From Peromyscus leucopus (lineage: Eukaryota; Chordata; Mammalia; Rodentia; Cricetidae), in assembly GCF_004664715.2 (NCBI RefSeq), contig NC_051071.1:36329530-36393529 (forward strand): DNA of 64,000 nucleotides. The letters are read 5' to 3'. The translations under genes were made by a program, and so were the position numbers. This document shows positions 50,037 through 63,600 of the stretch, piece after piece. Below the pieces are notes generated by a model that searched no databases, was not told the origin of the DNA, and saw nothing but the letters and a program-made list of their open reading frames with translations. Each line of letters opens with the position of its first letter. Position 1 is the first letter of the stretch.

Positions 50037-50849
50037 TAGATAATGTCTTTTTTAAATGTTAAGTGTCTTGTTTTCATCTGATTAGCTTAAAGGTGTTTAA
50101 GAAATGGACTACATAAAACTGGTTTTCTCAAGGAAACTTTCAACATTGCGTTATTTTGCAACATTGGTGAGGAGCAGCAATGGTGATTCTCGATGTGTGG
50201 CATCACACCACCTGAAGCCTTGTGCTAGTTCTGCTTCTGAGCTGTAGATTTGTTACCAGAACACATGGTGTGTTACTCATTTGTGAGGATGTTGGGACAA
50301 GTGAATGAAGTAATCCACATAGCCTAATACGTATCAGATATTTTTTTTTTGTGTGTGGTATAAGTTAGGAACCATTGGAAATGTGAAAATTACTGCAACA
50401 ATAAAGACAAAGAGGCTTAAATATCCACTTTCTCATAATATACGAAGTTTTGCTAATATATTAAGCACTTTAGAAAAAGCTGTCAGTCACTTATGCACTG
50501 GGCTTTATTTAAATGCACTAAATTCCTTTTCTCTTTAGATGATGCTGACAATGTGTCATGGGTGAAGAAGGAAGGGCATATTTAGGGTACATTGACGCAT
50601 ATTGGATGGGAGGGATTTGGTTAGCTGGATAGCAGCTGGTCGCTCAGGGAGTATGCCAAAGCAAAGCATTCCTAATATCAAGGCAATATTCTGGGTCCTC
50701 ACTGAACTATATCAAAATGCAAAGGGAGCAGTCAGTTCTCATTCAACACAATAAGAACCTGCTAAATGCCAGGAAAGATTGGGGAGTGCTGAATGAGAAC
50801 AGGAGATTGCTTTGTCTTTTAATACAGTTCTAACCTAGTAAGTGCCAGA

Positions 50850-51110
50850 GGAAGAAGAAGGAACACAAAGAATCGGGTCTTCACATTTGAGGAGCTCACA
50901 GCCCAGTGGGAAAGAGACTAGCACATGAGTCAATATAATACAGTGCAAAGGGGTCTTATCAAATGCTCTGGGGACACAGCCAAGGGAGTCATGGAGTTTA
51001 CAGAGGAGAGCTGGGGTTTCATAGAGGGTGTAAGAAAGCGCTGGTGGGAAGGGAAAACTCTCTATGGAAAGCTGCCTCTTGCAGGGTCTTGTTTTGAGGC
51101 TTGAAGTAGC
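50850..51110. repeat. Possible ancient mammalian repeat, unassigned
   Basis: The run from gaggagctcacagcccagtg through catagagggtgtaagaaag has the flavour of old L2/MIR-age repeats common to mammals. No subfamily can be named by eye. Confidence 0.25.
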
Positions 51111-52957
51111 GTGTCTGTTAGGGTTGAAGAATCAGCCGAGGTCTGTTAATCCAGTGCTTAGAATATGATTAAGAAACCACACCATGTCTGTCATTTTAGC
51201 AATCAGGATAGGCATTTTGTGCATACATCCCCCAAAGAACTCCTGCTGCCTGGAAAAATTGTCATTATCACTATGACAAAATGTCTATGATTCTCTTAGG
51301 TGCTTGTGAATGAGCTTCTTTTTTTCTTTCTTTCTTCTTTTGTTTTTTTTTTGTTGTTTTTATTTTTTTAGATTTATCATAACAAAGTCACAATGAAGCT
51401 GTTTTATTTAAAGTGGAAAATGATGGATGGTATGGATGGTGAAAGTACTTTCCCCTCAGAATCATGCCCAAGGAAAAAAAAGAAGAAGAAAAGTTTTTTG
51501 TTTCACTTTAACTTTATTATGTGGTTCATTCATAAAAATTGGTGCCCAGACTGTTGTAAATCCACCCTTTCACCACTAATTTCCCTCTCTGCCCTTCATG
51601 TACCTTGGAACACATTTTTATTGCTATAGTTTTTATTAAGTGCTGAGCATGGCTCTGTAGATGAGCAGCTTCCTAGCATGTTTAGATTCCCGAAGCTCTG
51701 ACCACCCTCACCCCTTCTGCTCACCTGTCCTGCAGCTCTCTTAAATGCAGACCCTGCTTTTAGACTGTCCGTTTCAGACAAAGAAAAATTCATAAAGCTC
51801 TGCTTGCATCCATGGGATTGTAAATGGAGAGTTTTTGAATGCAGGTCTTCTTGCCTTAGGGTAACTTTGAGAAAGGACTCCCTTATTATCTGCTTTCTTA
51901 GAAAATGCAATCACTGGTCTCATTCCTGACTGCTGGAAACCAAGTAATCATCCTCTTAATTCTGCCTGATAAGCCTTTAAATAAGTCCAGACATCTTTAA
52001 CATCTGTCTTGAAGACTGAAACTTCTTTCTGCCTCTCTCAGGGTGACATTATTGGTCTTGGAAGGCAAGCAACTTATACATCATTCATATAGATATTTCC
52101 CACTAGTCACTCGTCAGCATATTTAGATTTAGGAGAAGCGGAAGGGTAGGCAGTTATTCAATTGATGAAAGTATTTACATACAGCTGGTAAGGTTGGGTC
52201 TTTAGTATATCAATGTTAGCATTTGCTTACACACTCTAGTAGGTGTGCACACTCCCTGTGAGCTCAACAGTACTTTGGGTCTTGTTAGAGTTGTAATTAG
52301 ATTCCTGTCAGAAGCATCTGAAACATCTAAAAATATCTTGCAATTAGATTCTTAATCTAAATATCTAAAACACCTAAAAAGTAAAAGCAGTGCAACATTT
52401 GAAATGATAATCACACAGAAAGTAATTCAGTTCAGTGATAGCTTAAGAGCTATGGATTGAGGGTTGAGCTTTGTTGTTTTTATTCTAATTTTACCAATGG
52501 GGAAAAGTTCTTATAGACACTGTCTCATGCCCCATCTCCAGTCAAATAAATAGGTAATAAAATTAAAATTTCTGTCTACTGTGCCTTGTTGGAAAATCTT
52601 GACCTTATGAAAATGTATGAATTCTTTTAACAGTTTACTGTATTAATAATCTACCTATCCTCTATTGAAGTTGTGTCTGGGTCAGGGAGTCCCATCCCAT
52701 CATGTGTGTCTGATGCTGCAGGGGCTTGCGTTAAGGATTTAGGTTCTAGTAATCATCTAAGCACAAGGGAAAGTGTGTTAAAGTGTCATGTAACAAGCGA
52801 TGTGACCACCTTTTGATTTTCGATGCTTGGATTCTCTTGAATGTCATTACATTATTTCTAGAAATGCAGGAGGAGGCATGACGCTACCAAAGCACAGCCT
52901 CGTTGCTGCATATTTTCTGTGTAACCTAAGCTCTGTTTTTCTTTGTTTTCTCCAAAG

Positions 52958-53029
52958 GCGTTTAAACAGAAATAACCTTCAGTTGTTTCCTGAGCTGCTC
53001 TTTCTCGGGACTGCGAAGCTCTACCGGCT
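52958..53029 (+). CDS. SLIT2: SLIT2 exon 4: third leucine-rich repeat of domain D1
   Basis: A 72-nt exon that completes codon 108, encodes residues 109-131 and starts codon 132. It encodes the [14 protein letters not shown] then [14 protein letters not shown]. From memory the human protein has His where this one has the second Asn of NRNN, an expected kind of species difference. The acceptor is a pyrimidine tract ending ccaaag (AG at 52956-52957) and the donor gtaagt starts at 53030. It is the last exon visible; the next LRR exon of SLIT2 lies beyond position 64000. The intron before it is 11.4 kb. Confidence 0.97.
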
Positions 53030-56000
53030 GTAAGTAGACACAAGTGTTCACTGTTGCTTTGGGTTGACCTTGTGTTTTATTAATAGAATTGGGGGGTGTT
53101 TTCTTGCGCTTTCCTGGAATCTATGTGTTAACAGATTCCTAGATTGAAAGTTTGCCCTTACGCTTTCTGAAGGAAGTAGAAGATCTTCAGTGGTTCCAGT
53201 GGCTTTGTTTATGTAGCTTTTTGTGGTTTAATTGTTCATTATTGCCGTTGTATATTTTTCTTGGTTTTTGGTTATGTGGTGATAGACAGGTTTGCTTTAG
53301 TGCTCAATAGAAACCAAACACTTAAAGAGAACATTGCTACTGGTCTTCCACTTAAAGGAAGGTGACAGTGTTTCCTGTAAAGTTGGGGTTCTTTCTGTTA
53401 GCTTTTGTGGTACTCTTTTGGGACATGAGGAGTAGTGTTAATTAGTTCGTGCATAGTACCTACCCTAAGGCATTGAAAGATGTAAATTCTCTCATAAGTG
53501 TTTCTTTAGCCAGAATTACAAATTCAGAAATGTGAACTGCTGCAAGGCAAGGTTTTTGTATCAGAATATCTCATAGGCTGTTAGGGAAGTTGTTCCTTTA
53601 AAAAAGCACATTGTGAGTATTAGGTGGAATCCATTTTTCCTCCTAGGAATGCTTGTTCACTGACCTAATGCATAATAGTGAAAACACATTTATGAAGGCT
53701 TTGAAAATTAGATTTTTCAGCTGTGTGCCTGTTTTTGCACAGATGGCAGATATGCTACAAAGTGTTGGAAAAAATAAATAGCAATGATTATCAATGTTCG
53801 TTTATGTTGTGAATCGACGGCTGGGATATATAGAGTAAGTTGCCTGGAGTGGCCCCACCTGGATGTTGGGGAAGTCCCATATGGAAGTGTTTGTAGAAGA
53901 AGTGAACACATTGCCGTTTTCTGAATTTGATTTTGTAGCCAAAGCTTTGTAGCCTACAAGTTCAATATTTTTGTTATCAATTCCAGAAGTGTATGTGTCT
54001 TGGGGGAGGGGGGAACTTCATATCACCCCCACTGAAAACAGCATATCTGTGAGGTCAGTCTTCCTGATACTTCATTTCCCAATACAGAGACTTTTCCCAG
54101 CTGACCCTCCACATCTCTTTCCTGACATCACTTCCCTTAGGAGAACCCAACCCCCCAGCTGCATTTCTCCTGTTTGTGACCTCTGCTGTTTAATGGGTCC
54201 TATATAAGTGTATTTTTCAAAATCAAAGAAAGTTTTCCTAACAAATGATCTCTAAGGGCTATTTTTTCTAAGAGGTAGGAGGCAGCCTGTTATAAAATTA
54301 TATATACATACATATATATCAATTGAAACATATTTAAATAGTTGCAGTTAGTGGAGTACGGGCCAGATTTGCTTTTAAATAGGATCACCCTTGTTTTAAT
54401 TATCATGGGGCTGAAGAAATTTGTAAGGAATGATTTTGAAGCTAATGGCCAATGATCTTGCAGGACTGTGTCTTTGCTAGCAGTGTGCATAACAAAACAG
54501 CATACAGTGGCTTTGAAGTTTTGGTTTGTTTGTTTTTTTAATGTACTGCAGAAATGAACTTAAATGGAATGACTGGTGTCTGTTATCAGTTGTACTATGA
54601 AAAATGTAAGAAGTAACCAAGTAACCTCAACACTCTCTGAAAAACAGGAGTGTTTTTTATGTTTTCTCTAGAAGTACTTGAAGTGATTTCCCAAGGAGTT
54701 TTTTCAAGCCTTAATGCATTTTAGAAGTCCCCAGCAGCAAATTATACCATTTGACATTTAGACCTCTTTGACAATGTCACACAGTGGAACCAAGAGATCT
54801 CCCCTTAAATTTTAAGATTTTATACTTTTCTGAAGCTTCTATATAATGGGACATGTGAAAACTGTGAGAAGTGGACTGAAGAGGAATCAGGCCCTGTGAC
54901 ATTTTCTGATTAATTGAAGGCATGTTTAAAAAGGGGAAGGGGCAGCTAGAAAAACATATGGGATATTTATGTGTCTGTTTTGCACAAATACTTTTCCCCT
55001 GACAATATGGAAGCTAAAAATGTTAATCATTCATATTTATAGTTTAATACAAATGCAAATACTGTAGTATTGATAAACCTAGCCCTTCAAGGCATCATAG
55101 TTAGTACTGACAGAGTATCTCTGTGTGATGGCTGACATTTTCTTTAAATAGAACTACAGAGGTTTACTTTTGTCTCCTTCCACCCCTCCGTCTCTCCTTC
55201 CACCTCTCCTCTCTCTTCCTCCTTTTCTTCTTTCCTTTCTTCCTGACTTTCCTTTCTCTCTCCTGTGTCTAACATTCTGTAGCCCAGGTTAACCTAGAAC
55301 ATATTGTGTACATATACTAGCCCTGAATTGTGGCATTTCTCTTGCTTCAGTCTCCTAAATGTTGGAACCATAGTCATAGAAGTGTGATTATTGCTTGCAC
55401 ATGCATATCAGAAACATTTTTGATTTGAGCTGAGGATCCCGTGCCTCACAGGAATTAGATACATGTGGGTGAATTGTTAATTATGGTATTTCTATTGAGA
55501 GGAAAAGATATGAAATAAATGTGACTACTCTTTAAATGATACTACCAGTGAAATGAAAGAACCAACACTGAGAGTCTTTAGTAAGCAGAAAGGCAAAAGT
55601 TTGTAAGTCTGGGTACTACACTAGGGCTGATCCATCTATGGGGGCCAAGGATGTAGGTGCATTGCTTTTCCACCTCACATGATATAGGCGACTAGTTGCT
55701 CACCTGAAATGGATACTGTAGTAGACGGAAAAAAATGTGTTCATATCCACATTCATAGGTACCCGTGGAAATGCTTCTTCAAAATGTACCATTGTATGAG
55801 AAGGATGAGTGAGAAAGGGACATAGGAATTCTGACAAATAACAGGAGAGGAATATTAGCATCAAGAAGATAATTGACTAGTTGCTGCATATGTATATTAA
55901 AAAAAATATCCATTTGCACCTGGCTGAATGACAGAGTAGAGCCGTGCACATGTAAATCACAGGCAGGAAGTACTTGTAGAATTAATTTTTTCATAAATGA

Positions 56001-58719
56001 TGCTAATTTATATATCCATTTCTTATTTTTACTCAATGTCTACTTTATTTAATATAGTTTTACTATATATTGCCAGTCAAGTAAGACAACCAGTTTAACG
56101 TATAGTTTATAAGCTGGCATTTGTTTTTAGCATTGTTTGCTTATATAAAAACTATCTTGATACATTGGACATTATACAAATTTCTGTGAATTTTTGTAAT
56201 GAATGATCATCATCTGACTTTTGGCTGAAAATGAGATGCCAGTCACACATGCCTTTTGCAGACTCTAAAAATGTGATCTAAAAGAAAAAGGAGGGTACAC
56301 GGTATACGAATTATGATTTGACACGGTTGATTGCTGCTAGCGGCCAAATATGCTTTCCCTTTCTGTCTGCTCCAATTTCTCTTTGGAAGGGCTGAGAGAG
56401 CACTGCATGCTCAGGTCAAGATGTTTGCTCAGAAATAGTAGTACACTCACAGCTGTGTTGGCTGGGGCAGGAGACTAGTTTCAATAGCATTACCATTTAT
56501 CCCGTCCATTAACAGAACTCTGTAAAATAATCCCAACTCTGTGTAAACTGCAGGACAGTGTAATAAAAGGACAAGCACTTGTTGACAGATGGAAGGTGTA
56601 AGTAAAGGGAAAGCAAAGGAGGATAGGGTGAAGGTTGCAGGAGGCAGCGCAGTTTTCCTGCCTTCTACAGGGAGATTCCTTCCTCCCCTTGGCTCCTCTG
56701 ACTTGGAGGGTTTTGCATTTTTATGATCCACCTAAGAGTGGAAGAAAATTCTTCCCAGGGCAATCTGGAGCTAGTTAACTGAAACAAACTGTGGTGAATT
56801 TTGAAGAGCTTGGCCACTATGGGCCGAACCCAATGAACAGTATATGCAAATCTTCCAGATAAGCCTGCCCTTCAAGGTAGCTTGCAAGTAAGTGTGTGAT
56901 GCACCATTTCCCATCTGAGTTTGCAGCTGCTTATTCAGGCTCATTTGAGAGGAATTTTATTGATGGTGCCATGAATAAGCATCTGATTGGAAATGTTTGT
57001 TTTGTGGTTTTCAGTTTCGTCCTTTGAGTATTACTATATTTACCCAGACATCTAGCCTAAGTTTTTATATCCAAGGTACTTTCCAGAAACTCTTCTTTCT
57101 CTAGTATCTTCCCAACTCCAAAGAAAACAAACAACAATGAAATTTATCTACCTGTGTTTTCATGCACACTTTACTACACTATTTTTGAATAGAAGTTTTG
57201 TTTGTGGTTCCAAAGTGGGAATTATTCCTCAGGAATGTGAGCTCACCAAACTTCCTGAAATTTACAAATATTAAAGCCAAACACCTTCTTTATGGCTAGT
57301 GAATCTTTACTGGAGATGAATAGATTTTTCATTGCTTAAATTGATTGGTCATGTGGCAACCCTTATCTTAAAAAACCTAAAATTGTCAAAAACATTTACT
57401 GATAATTATAGTCAAGGGAAACTTTAGAAAGAAAACTTCAGGTTTTGTTGTTGTTTAATTAGGGCAACAAAATAATTTCTCTAATGTAACAAACACACAA
57501 CTTAGCTGTCTTTATTCCCCCTTTTTCCCACTACATAGCAACAGTCTTCATTATTTTAGGTAGTTTCAAGAAAAAAATATGCTCTTGTAAATACATTTTT
57601 AAAAATTCAGAACACTGAAACTATGTTTATATTTGAGAATTATAACCTAAGTTTTGTTTTATAATTGTGCTTGTCAATACTCTCAGTGAATATATTATGA
57701 ATATATTATGAACTGATTTAATATCCCCGGGGTCTAGTATAAGACTTGACCCTTGTAAGGTCTCAATGACTGATGTATTGCATTAAGTCTCTGTTGGGTT
57801 CCAAGTTTGCAACTTGAATGAGCAAGTGATAACTCTGGGAAGGCATTATGAATTATGAAAAACCAATTTTAATTTCAGAGATAACTTGACTAATTAAATG
57901 TTTGGTTCCCTTGGGTTTTCTGTCAGCAGACCCAGCATTATCAAAATGATACCTTTTTTTTTTTTTTTTTTAAATTTAAGCAAAATATACCTACGTTTGG
58001 GGCAATGTAATACTTATGTACAACTAACCTTGTTTTGGGATGTCAAGAGAGTCTCCTTAGGATTCTTGTAGTCAAGCATAAAGGCAGAATACGACAGCGG
58101 AGCCGTGTAAAAATTCCTCTTGAATTAATTTCTGCCAGCTCTGATTAAAGTGTGGGCCACTAGAGGTGTCAGGTGCCATAGTTTCCTGCTTCATTTTACT
58201 CTTGGCCTGTTTGCCCCTGCCACAATAAATCTGACTTTGGCTGTGCAGGAATTGCAGGTTACAGTTGCTACGGTTACCATTGTCCAGGCCGGGATCATTA
58301 TTCTTGGCGGGAGCCGCAGTGATGGCTACCGCTGACTTCACTGCTGAGACAGCCTGAGAGTCTCAGGTGCTGAGGGTGGAAGTTCCGCAGGAAGAGCTCA
58401 TCTGTCCTGCAGTCCAGTTGGGGAAACCTTGTGTGTGTGTGTGTTGTGGATTGAACCTTTGGTGAGGGATCCGACTGAATGCATGTGTTTGAAAACAAAG
58501 AGCCTGCAGGAGAGAAAGTATAGCAGTGTTAACTTCCAGTGATTAAAATGCCAGTCCTTTATTACTTATTAAGTAATATATTACTTGTTTTTACTTGGCC
58601 TGAGAGACTCTGGTTTGCCACTTAAAAATAGATATACACCAGAATTAAAGTTTAAAAGCTTACTATTATGCAGTCTCAAATATTTAAATAATAATTTATT
58701 TTTATTTACTTACTGACCG

Positions 58720-58860
58720 ACTTATTCAGACACCATCTCAGTATGTAGCCAGAGCTGGCCTGGAATTCACTAGGCAGGCGGTACTGGCCAGGGACTACAG
58801 CCCTCTTCCCGCCTCAGCCTCTGGAATGCTTCCGTGACTGACAGGAGTATGCCGCAGTTT
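58720..58860 (-). repeat. Old B1-derived sequence, antisense
   Basis: catctcagtatgtagccaga, gctggcctggaattcact and tcagcctctggaatgc are in the order of a reversed B1 but diverged. Confidence 0.5.
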
Positions 58861-59529
58861 CACATATCAAAGGTTAATTTTTAAGTATGTGGAAAAAGAA
58901 AATGACATGAGGGTATCTGTACATACTTCAAAGTAACCCTTGCTACAGGCCAGCCAAACAATGCTGTACAAATTATTCAACAACTACTTCTGATTTTTTA
59001 TACATATTTATACAAGGAGTTATTTGTCACAAATCAAATGAAATTAAAGATTGTAATTATGGTTGTCCTAGCTTGGTGTTCTAGCTTTCCTCCAAAGAGG
59101 TAGCTTTTTTAATGATGATAATCAAATTTCTGTGACATCTGCCACGTGGATCCTGGCTGTGAAATCTATCACAGAGTGCCCAGCATCAGAAAACCTAGAG
59201 AAAGGAAGTTGTTCAAAAATCTGCTCAAAAAAATATTTGCTTCATCCATACATATGCTTTTAATTGTCATATTATCTGCCCCCATAAGTACTCATGGTAC
59301 TCTGCATTGGGTTTGGAGAATATTATAATATGAGGGGAAAATTTGATTTGATATGTAGCCTTTGTATGGGAAGTGTTGTTAAAGCTTCAGCTTTTACTAA
59401 TATGTAAATTAAATCCTAGGGAGTTCTTTGAGAATTTTAAGGTTTCCTGAGGCATGCATTTAAATATCTTGTTTTCAGGCAAGAAAAATATCATATATTC
59501 ATATCTAAATATTTATTTATTTTTATTTT

Positions 59530-59680
59530 TTGGTTTTTCGAGACAGGTTTTCTCTGTGTAGCTTTGCGACTTTCCTGGATCTCACTTTGTAGACCAGGCT
59601 GTCCTCGAACTCACAAAGATCCGCCTGCCTCTACCTCCCGAATGCTGGGATTAAAGGCGTATGCCACTACCGCCTAGCCT
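59530..59680 (-). repeat. B1 SINE, antisense
   Basis: ttggtttttcgagacaggtt, tgtcctcgaactcacaaaga and gctgggattaaaggcgtatg give a nearly complete reversed B1 in SLIT2 intron 4. Confidence 0.92.
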
Positions 59681-61047
59681 ATATAATTTTTTAAACCTTG
59701 ATTATAAATCATTAAGTTGTCAATCTTGTAATTTGGGAACTAGATTCTATACAAATTTATAAATTCTATATAAATTAAGCTACACTAAAATAGTTTTAAT
59801 GTATGTACATGTTTACATTGTATTTTAGGTCATTGAAATTGACTTGATTTGCCTTATGAAGAAGGTGGTTTGAAATACTGTATAGGTCACATTGAGTATT
59901 TGGGGTTCCTTTATCCCTGGAAGCCACGTGCCTCTGGAGTCAAGTTTTCTTACCAGTGGAATTGGAAGGATCATATTTTCTACTTTCTGGGAGATATCAC
60001 AAGTTTCGTTCAGATTCTATATTCAAAGGAGCGTTGTCAGCTTCCAAGTAGGGTGAAAATTCTCTTCCTATTGCTATTTGATGTATCATTGCAAACACAG
60101 AGAAGATCAGAATCACTCAGATAGCCCTGTGATTTTTCTTCCGTCAGCCAGGCTCATGGCGCTGTCGCTTCACTTTGCACTCCATCTTCAGTTCAGTAGC
60201 TTTTAAATAAATAGGCAAAGCCACCTAATCATTACAGCAACGTGCACTGACAGAAACCGTTCACCTCTACCATCTCATGTCTCTTGGCGGCAGAAGGTGT
60301 GTCCTAGCCAGGGTACTATTAATGAGGTCTCATCTCTCTCTCCCAGTTGATGATGAACACAGTTTTCAACTTCATATGTAAGATGGATCAGGGTAGGAAC
60401 AAGTTAAATGTGTTAGTACACATTTAAATTGCTGTCTTAATAATGTGTCCTCCTGTATGAGAAAGCAAAGGGAAGAGATACTGAGTAAAGTACTTCAAGA
60501 ATATCAGAAAAAATTCTGAGGATGTTCCAAAAATTCACATCAGTTCCCTGGTTTAGGGTCATTTTTAGTACTACTGAAAATATCTATCTTAATTAAGACA
60601 ATATGGTATTTCACTCACGTGTCTATTCTCATTGAGGTATGATAGTGAAGTATGAGGCATTGTCCTCTGTATTTTAAAGTGCATGTGTGATTTTAAATGT
60701 ATTTTCAAGATACTTTTTTGTCAAAATGTAGTGAAAATTGCAAACTATTTAGCACGTTGAATGTAATCACTGTTCTATAATGAAATGAGTTAGAGTCAAG
60801 AGATATTTTTATTTTCCTCTGCTTTTGTTCTAAAGCTAATACTTCTCAGTATCCACATGCTGTGGTCAGGGGGATACAATGTGTGGCACCTAGTCATCTG
60901 TGTCTCATAACCACACTAGTTTCTCATCCTTGACTTCTTCATGGGAGAGTTTGCTCTTGAAATATTTTGAGAAATTGTGATTTATGAAATCTTTGGACAG
61001 ACATTAAAAAGATGAGTCCCAGAAAAGGAAACAATAAAAAAGAAAAT

Positions 61048-61214
61048 GAAGGAAGAAAGGAAGAGAGGGAGGGGAGGAGGGAGGGAGGGAGAGAGGGAAG
61101 GAAGGAAAGAAAGGAAGGATAAAGAGAGAGAGAAAGAAAGAAAGAAGAGAAAGAGAGGGAGAAAGGGAGGAAGGAAGAGAGAGAAAGAAAGAGAAGAGAG
61201 AGACAGAGACAGAG

Positions 61215-61285
<71 letters not shown>
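61048..61285. repeat. 238-bp purine tract: (GGGA/GGAA)n to (GA)n
   Basis: Nearly pure purine on the + strand with rare C or T interruptions, ending in about 65 bp of perfect GA. Open frames rich in Arg/Glu/Lys or Leu/Ser here are artefacts. Confidence 0.96.
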
Positions 61286-61287
<2 letters not shown>

Positions 61288-63029
61288 GCCTTCATCATCA
61301 TCCACACCAGGGCATCATATTGTAGTGTAAAACGTTATTAGGAGAACATCCCTGCTTCTTGAAATGACCCCAAATGAATGTTTATGGCTGAGTATAGCAA
61401 CTTTATTTAAGTATTTAAAATAATCTGAAAGAAAGGAGAAGTAAGTTAAGTCTGGAAAAAGAATGAAGGAAAGATAGCTTTGCCCCATCACTATAGGTTT
61501 CTTCTTCAAGTGAAAGATTAAAGCTTGATGTGAATGGCTGACTGCAGCAAGGAGAGAGGTTGATTGCTGCCCCTCCAACTGTTCCAATTGATTGAAAAAA
61601 AGCCTAATTTAAAGTTCTGTTTGTTCTATGTCTTAAACCACCAGAATTCTCGTTTAGGACCGGAGGAATGCTCCAGAGAAAAAGAATCTAAGGATAAAAA
61701 GTCATTGCAAGCCAACAATTGTTCCTAATCCTCACAAAATGCTGGAGAAATTAAATTTATTCTTTATCGCTCACAGTGTTACCTAGGTCACTAGGCGATG
61801 GGAAAATTGGACTGGGAGTCGAGTAGGCTCAAGCTTTGTTTTGTGTCTGGATGCTTAACCTTAGACACTACAAGGCATCTTAGAGTGTTGTGGGAACTAA
61901 GTTCAGAGCCTTTACACCAAGACTTTTATTACCCTGGATTTATAACAGGTTGTGCTGTCAGGAGATGAAAATGCTGTGTGTACATTGCAGTGTTAAATGA
62001 TCATTTAATTAACACCTAAGGGGGGGAAAAACCTTGTGAAATTCTTAGCAGCTTTCACTGTTGGTTTCCTGGGAGGTTTTAATATCCCAGTTTCATTGAA
62101 ATTTCTTTTTCTAAGTAGAGACACAATAGACATGATAAACTTTTTAAGGAAGACAAACAGTTTAACCTTGACCTCTTTTTTTTCTGTAATAATAATTGAA
62201 ACTCAGTTTTCAATGTGGAATGCTTATTTAAAAGGTTTCTAGACTAATAATTTAAAATACATCTTAATTAAACATTTTGGGTAAAGTTTATAATTGTGTA
62301 AATATATCAACATTATTTAAATTTCAACCTAAACTTCTAGTTATATAATAATACAAATTACCAACATTTATAAATATATAAATTATTTAAATTACCTTCT
62401 AAAATTTTGACTGCAAAGCAATTACAATTATCAATCAATCTTAATCAGTTTAATAAATTTAGAGTGTTACTTTAAACATTTTTTTTCTTTTAAGTTACTG
62501 TATTTGTATTGTTTTATAAGTCTGGATCAAATGGGTACTTGGAAATTAGACAATTCAATGAGAAAAAGTACATTATTACATTATTTTATTGCAGTTACTT
62601 TGGAGACAGCTCTCATTTTGATTAAAGTTATATATAGACAATAGAGCAGATTAATGCTATTAACCTGAAAGTTCCAAATTACTTCACTAAAATATCGAGC
62701 AAGGAGAGCTCTCAAACATCTTAATTCTCTCTTGCTCTTTTATGAGACAAGTGACTAAAAATGAGTGGCCTTCTGCAATATGGTTAATATGGAAAGTACA
62801 AAATGTACTGTCAAAGAGCTGCTGCTTGCTTACAGACACTTTAAAGACACGTTTAAAAAATGTGTATGAGCTGCTCTGGCTTTATCTAGGCATAAATTTC
62901 CCATCTGAACATGCAAAACTTTGAAGGTGTTTACCAGATACTGGTATAGCAAAATGTCTCTTACATTTTCTAGGAAATACCATCCTATCATAATGTGGTT
63001 TTTCTTTCTTTCCATGTTAAAATTTTGTT

Positions 63030-63600
63030 TTATTTGTTAATGTTCCCTGTCTGGTTATGTGGACGTACCCACACTCACTTCTATGGCCTGCATGAGAAGG
63101 TTATAGGATAACATGTGGGGTTGGCTGTTTCTTCGACTTTTTGATGCAGCAGCTCTCTTGGTTGCTGCTGTTCCGAGCACTCCAGGCTTGCTGAACCTAG
63201 TCTTTCCTTCCCATCCAATTTCCCTGCCTGAGCCTGTTGAGATTACAGATGTGAGCTACTGCATCAGGCTTCCTTTGCATTCTGAGGACTGAACTCAGGG
63301 TGTTGAAGGCACTCTTACTTTATGAACCATCTTACTAGCTCTAATGGGGTTTTTCTAAGCACACATTTTTTTTTCTCTTGCTGCAGCAATGAAAGCTTGT
63401 CCCTGTCTGTACATTTGTTTAAAATCCCAGCCTGGCTTGGAACTTAGATGGTAGCAGAGGGGAGGATGCTCTTGCACTGATATGCAGCTTCCGAGGCTAG
63501 AATGCTGGGATTACATCTGGTTTATGTAGTGCTGGGGAAGTAACCCAGAGTCTCAGGCATTCAGAGTAAGCACTCTAGCATCTGGGCCTTATTCCCAGTT
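63030..63600 (-). repeat. Diverged SINE cluster (B4/B1-derived)
   Basis: The first part contains gttgagattacagatgtgag and gactgaactcagggtgttga in the order of a reversed SINE. A second at about 63420-63600 has atgctgggattacatctggt. Both are old and their borders are vague. Confidence 0.45.

Larger units (their letters stand above)
41579..52957 (+). other. SLIT2: SLIT2 intron 3
   Basis: 11.38 kb, gtaagt to aag, phase 2. The first 2.8 kb (41.6-44.4 kb) is AT-rich and almost free of recognisable repeats. Beyond that it holds a CTTT microsatellite, a duplicated 73-bp segment, a pair of related MIR-like segments, a CAAAC repeat, a (GT)n tract, and antisense B2 and B4-like SINEs. No coding region is supported. 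Confidence 0.9.

Noticed and set aside
58154..58172. Second CTCF site in intron 4
   Set aside because: The first ten core bases match but the GGC part does not (tgtcag instead of gggcgc type). Too weak to list as a feature.
61046..61330. Charged or Leu/Ser-rich open frames over GA tracts (also 32338-32574, 34713-35121, 44975-45230, 20541-20726, 30146-30418)
   Set aside because: These are translations of microsatellites in all frames and show no coding signal outside the repeat.
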